64,000 nt of DNA, taken from Putridiphycobacter sp965230485. Lineage in GTDB: Bacteria > Bacteroidota > Bacteroidia > Flavobacteriales_D > Crocinitomicaceae. The stretch is from assembly GCA_965230485.1 (NCBI GenBank), contig CBDDLA010000001.1, forward strand, positions 2,356,001 to 2,420,000, given 5' to 3'. Positions 62,701 through 64,000 of this stretch are shown one piece after another. The notes under the pieces are model-generated. The model had not been told where the DNA came from. It made no database searches and saw only the letters and a list, made by a program, of their open reading frames with translations. A program made the position numbers and the translations under genes. Position 1 is the stretch's first letter. The number at the start of each line of letters is the position of its first letter.

Positions 62701-63838
62701 GATTAACATTTTCTGTCAGAGGATTATCAATTTGGTCATTATCTTGATATGGACCTTCAAAAAAATCAACACCAACAGCGGCAGGTAAGTTACCGTATCC
62801 TTTATAACCTCCTTCATCTCCGTCAAAATTATCTCCATTATAGCAATAACCTAAACCACGGGCCACATCACAGCCTACATAATCATCATTTGGCCCACCC
62901 AGAGCCACATCAACCATTACTCCAAAGTAAGTTTCATACAATGTTTGTGTAGAGCGGTTAATTAATTCATAGTTATAAAAGGTCATATTGTCTATTTCAT
63001 TATTAGTGGCAAAGGCAAAAGCTTGCGCTCTAATTTCCATTCCCAAAGGATCTCCACCAGTTTCAGTATGAATATTCCCTTTATCATTCATTATCCACCA
63101 CAATGTTTCATCACCAAATAGTGTAATCTCTCTTGAATTCTTGCAATCTAATTCTTTGTTAAGATCATACCATGGATAGTCGCCGTCATTAACTGGATCA
63201 TAAAACCCATTTTTTCCAGTAGGGGCGAGAGGATTGTCATAAAAAGGAGCCAAATAGTATGGTTGGTTTAATGAAAGGTCGCCATGTGCTGGCCAATTTA
63301 AAATGGACTCAGGAATTTCATATTCAGGAAAGTTTTCAGCTTGGGTATTGGTCCCATTTTCCTTATCGTTTATACCGGCGGTAAACCAGCCGTTAAAGAG
63401 AGATACTTCTTCTCTTGTCACTTTGTAGTGACGGTCATACTCAGTACAAGTTTCAGGTATTACTTCGGCAGTTCCGTCAGTAGTTAGCGGGCCATTCCAA
63501 TAATCTTGACCACTTCTGTAGCGCTGAGCAGCCAGCTTTAATTGACCGTTAACATCTACACCACCAAGCCATAAAGATGATGTAAATAAGGCCATTATCC
63601 CAGACCCTTTAGGCACTTCATAAATACTGTTATTTTGCCCGGGAATTTGCCATAAATTTCCAGCCGTATGAATCATTGCCCTCACGTTATTTAGTTCCAT
63701 AAATATTGAGGCATTTGGCGGATTACAACCAGCCGCACGGGCTTCTAAAGAACTTATTTCGCTTGATTGAAAAGGGTTTACTTGTCCATAACTTACTGCC
63801 AGGATGAGTAGGTTTAGAATGAATAAAATCTTTTTCAT
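59792..63838 (-). CDS. Large T9SS type A cargo protein
   Basis: A 1348-residue secreted protein with signal peptide (KILFILNLLILAVSYGQ). The N-terminal 600 residues contain GSGIMALFTSSLWLGGVDVN and Asp/Asn/Gly-rich repeated segments. The C-terminal part from about 1250 has PNPYYAYNEYE, RVFNMSGQLIKQF and IASGVYIIHVEV, a Por-secretion-tail (type A) signal for transport through the T9SS. Such proteins are common in flavobacteria and often of unknown function. No catalytic domain is recognised. The 160 bp to the right of the start are AT-rich and show nothing else. Confidence 0.8.
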   Translation of the reverse strand: MKKILFILNLLILAVSYGQVNPFQSSEISSLEARAAGCNPPNASIFMELNNVRAMIHTAGNLWQIPGQNNSIYEVPKGSGIMALFTSSLWLGGVDVNGQLKLAAQRYRSGQDYWNGPLTTDGTAEVIPETCTEYDRHYKVTREEVSLFNGWFTAGINDKENGTNTQAENFPEYEIPESILNWPAHGDLSLNQPYYLAPFYDNPLAPTGKNGFYDPVNDGDYPWYDLNKELDCKNSREITLFGDETLWWIMNDKGNIHTETGGDPLGMEIRAQAFAFATNNEIDNMTFYNYELINRSTQTLYETYFGVMVDVALGGPNDDYVGCDVARGLGYCYNGDNFDGDEGGYKGYGNLPAAVGVDFFEGPYQDNDQIDNPLTENVNQAFTEKGIPYEGLGIGYGDGIIDNERFGMRRFLYYNNVGTGNINQTDPQIAVDYYAYLTGFWKDGSPHVYGGSGHPTDANANASVSADFMFPGDTDPLGWGTDGVPQPSWTEESSNNVPFDRRFAQSAGPFILKPGAVNNITVGVVWARSTTGVPFESVRDLQKADDKAQSLFDNCFRILEGPHSPDMAIQELNNQLILTISNPKGSNNENEAYAELDPEIVNVDNDSIFDNFYRFQGYQIYQLKSADVASNDLNDLTKARLAFQCDIEDDISTLVNYTFDLNLGAQVPVVEVKGNNKGIQRSFHVTEDLFATGDRKLVNYKKYYFMAIAYGSNNYKTYNPNDPASINGQKKPYLGSRKAAFGETKAYLGIPHEAKIEGLGTTYGTHYGWSPKIIQLDGVGNSGNILEISQKTHDEILENNAVSSVEYESGFSPINVKVIDPLNLKGGQYNLYFDKNVGVRRGALVDSSKWIITRDYNGVSESFESDVSIGSNTEILCPDWGISVSIKQTPYIGNGLSARSWETIPISADISFSDSSNIWLTGIPDSDFSFPTNWIRSGANSEPSGSDPPTPNCDLALWINNPCHYYDRDDSGNWKSMLNGTISPFKYVGFEVYGMPVGNPGDNNATANNEGYTVFNPAFFDGILIEDLHDIDVVITDDKRKWTKCVVLELNDNENQTVGEADILELRNQNSVDKDGLPIQGEKSMSWFPGYAINVSTGERLNMAFGENSWLVGENGADMIWNPSENLTSGSGQPLMGGMHYVYIFGTNNGMPAYDEGEYIFNELSKQTWTGHKNVFGSCMWVMEPLLEENHSILESDVTIKARVSKPYTTRNSSNTNDGYPHYRFEITDTDKARTGQINELQSLLDLINIVPNPYYAYNEYESSRLDKVVKITNLPKNCTVRVFNMSGQLIKQFIKNTDQTFIDWDVTNQQDIPIASGVYIIHVEVPDVGEKILKWFATMRKQDFDNL

Positions 63839-64000
63839 ATTGAAAAATTGCTGATTGTGGGGTTTAAGCTAATGAAAAAATGCCAATAAAACATAAAGTT
63901 AATGACAACACTATTGAATTCTTGAGTTATCGGTAATTTTAATGCTATGAATTATAAAATACGGTTTTATCTAATCAAAACACCTTCTTTTTCGATAATT

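Noticed and set aside
1..64000. CRISPR arrays, insertion sequences, prophage or rRNA operon
   Set aside because: I saw no regularly spaced repeats, no transposase or integrase motifs, no phage structural genes and no rRNA sequence.
63839..64000. Right-edge non-coding segment
   Set aside because: AT-rich and no convincing gene, hairpin or consensus promoter seen.

Overview
The window looks like a chromosomal segment of a low-GC member of the Bacteroidota, most likely order Flavobacteriales. The evidence is the conserved mutY–ssb–gldE–gldD gliding block, two kinds of type IX secretion (T9SS) sorting domain, many TonB-dependent receptors and SusC/FecA-like genes, DUF4175/DUF4856/HTTM families, weak Shine-Dalgarno signals, and repeated matches to the Bacteroidota promoter -7 element TAnnTTTG (most often TATCTTTG). 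No phage, insertion sequence, CRISPR array or rRNA operon is visible.

Layout. 1-8.5 kb (mostly minus): the end of a secreted protein, an SPL-type radical SAM protein with a HEAT-like partner, an AarF/UbiB kinase, a sensor histidine kinase, then gldD, gldE, ssb and mutY. 8.6-15 kb (plus): an HU protein, a 30-residue basic mS38/AURKAIP1-like ribosomal peptide, RNase E/G, RecX, a DEAD-box helicase, dxs and tpx. 15-23 kb (minus): an outer-membrane-like protein, a methyltransferase, mnmG, ybeY, an RsbW-like ATPase and a DUF4175 protein, with two near-perfect parS palindromes between mnmG and ybeY. 23-25.3 kb: gltX, folB and tRNA-Cys(GCA) with its own promoter and terminator. 25.3-28.6 kb (minus): a methyltransferase and a CotH/lamin-tail protein.

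29-35.3 kb (plus) is an iron-uptake type operon: DUF4856 lipoprotein, imelysin, HTTM membrane protein and FecA-like receptor, behind a promoter flanked by two copies of a 23-bp palindrome. 35.3-36.8 kb is an ECF sigma factor with an anti-sigma-like protein that carries a T9SS type B domain. A TlpA-like thioredoxin and rpiB follow, then a 430-bp AT-rich gap with two DnaA boxes (a possible origin), a MORN-repeat protein and a LytTR regulator. 41.4-46.2 kb holds an Nfu scaffold, a cysteine-rich peptide–TonB receptor–HMA metal operon, and dinB. 46.2-51.8 kb has two large exported proteins (WG repeats and a beta-propeller).

52-59.8 kb: a small protein, an MFS exporter preceded by what looks like a leader-peptide attenuator, an LD-carboxypeptidase, two GT-C-like membrane glycosyltransferases and a GT2 enzyme that could supply their lipid-linked sugar. 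The last 4 kb is a 1348-residue T9SS type A cargo protein.

The most notable items are the attenuator with a Cys-Cys leader peptide (53.6 kb), the paired palindromic operators at the iron operon (29.0 kb), the parS pair embedded in the 3' end of ybeY (18.9 kb), the candidate oriC (38.8 kb), and a promoter immediately followed by hairpins and a terminator between HU and the ribosomal peptide (8.95 kb). All functional statements come from reading translated motifs by eye; no database search was run.
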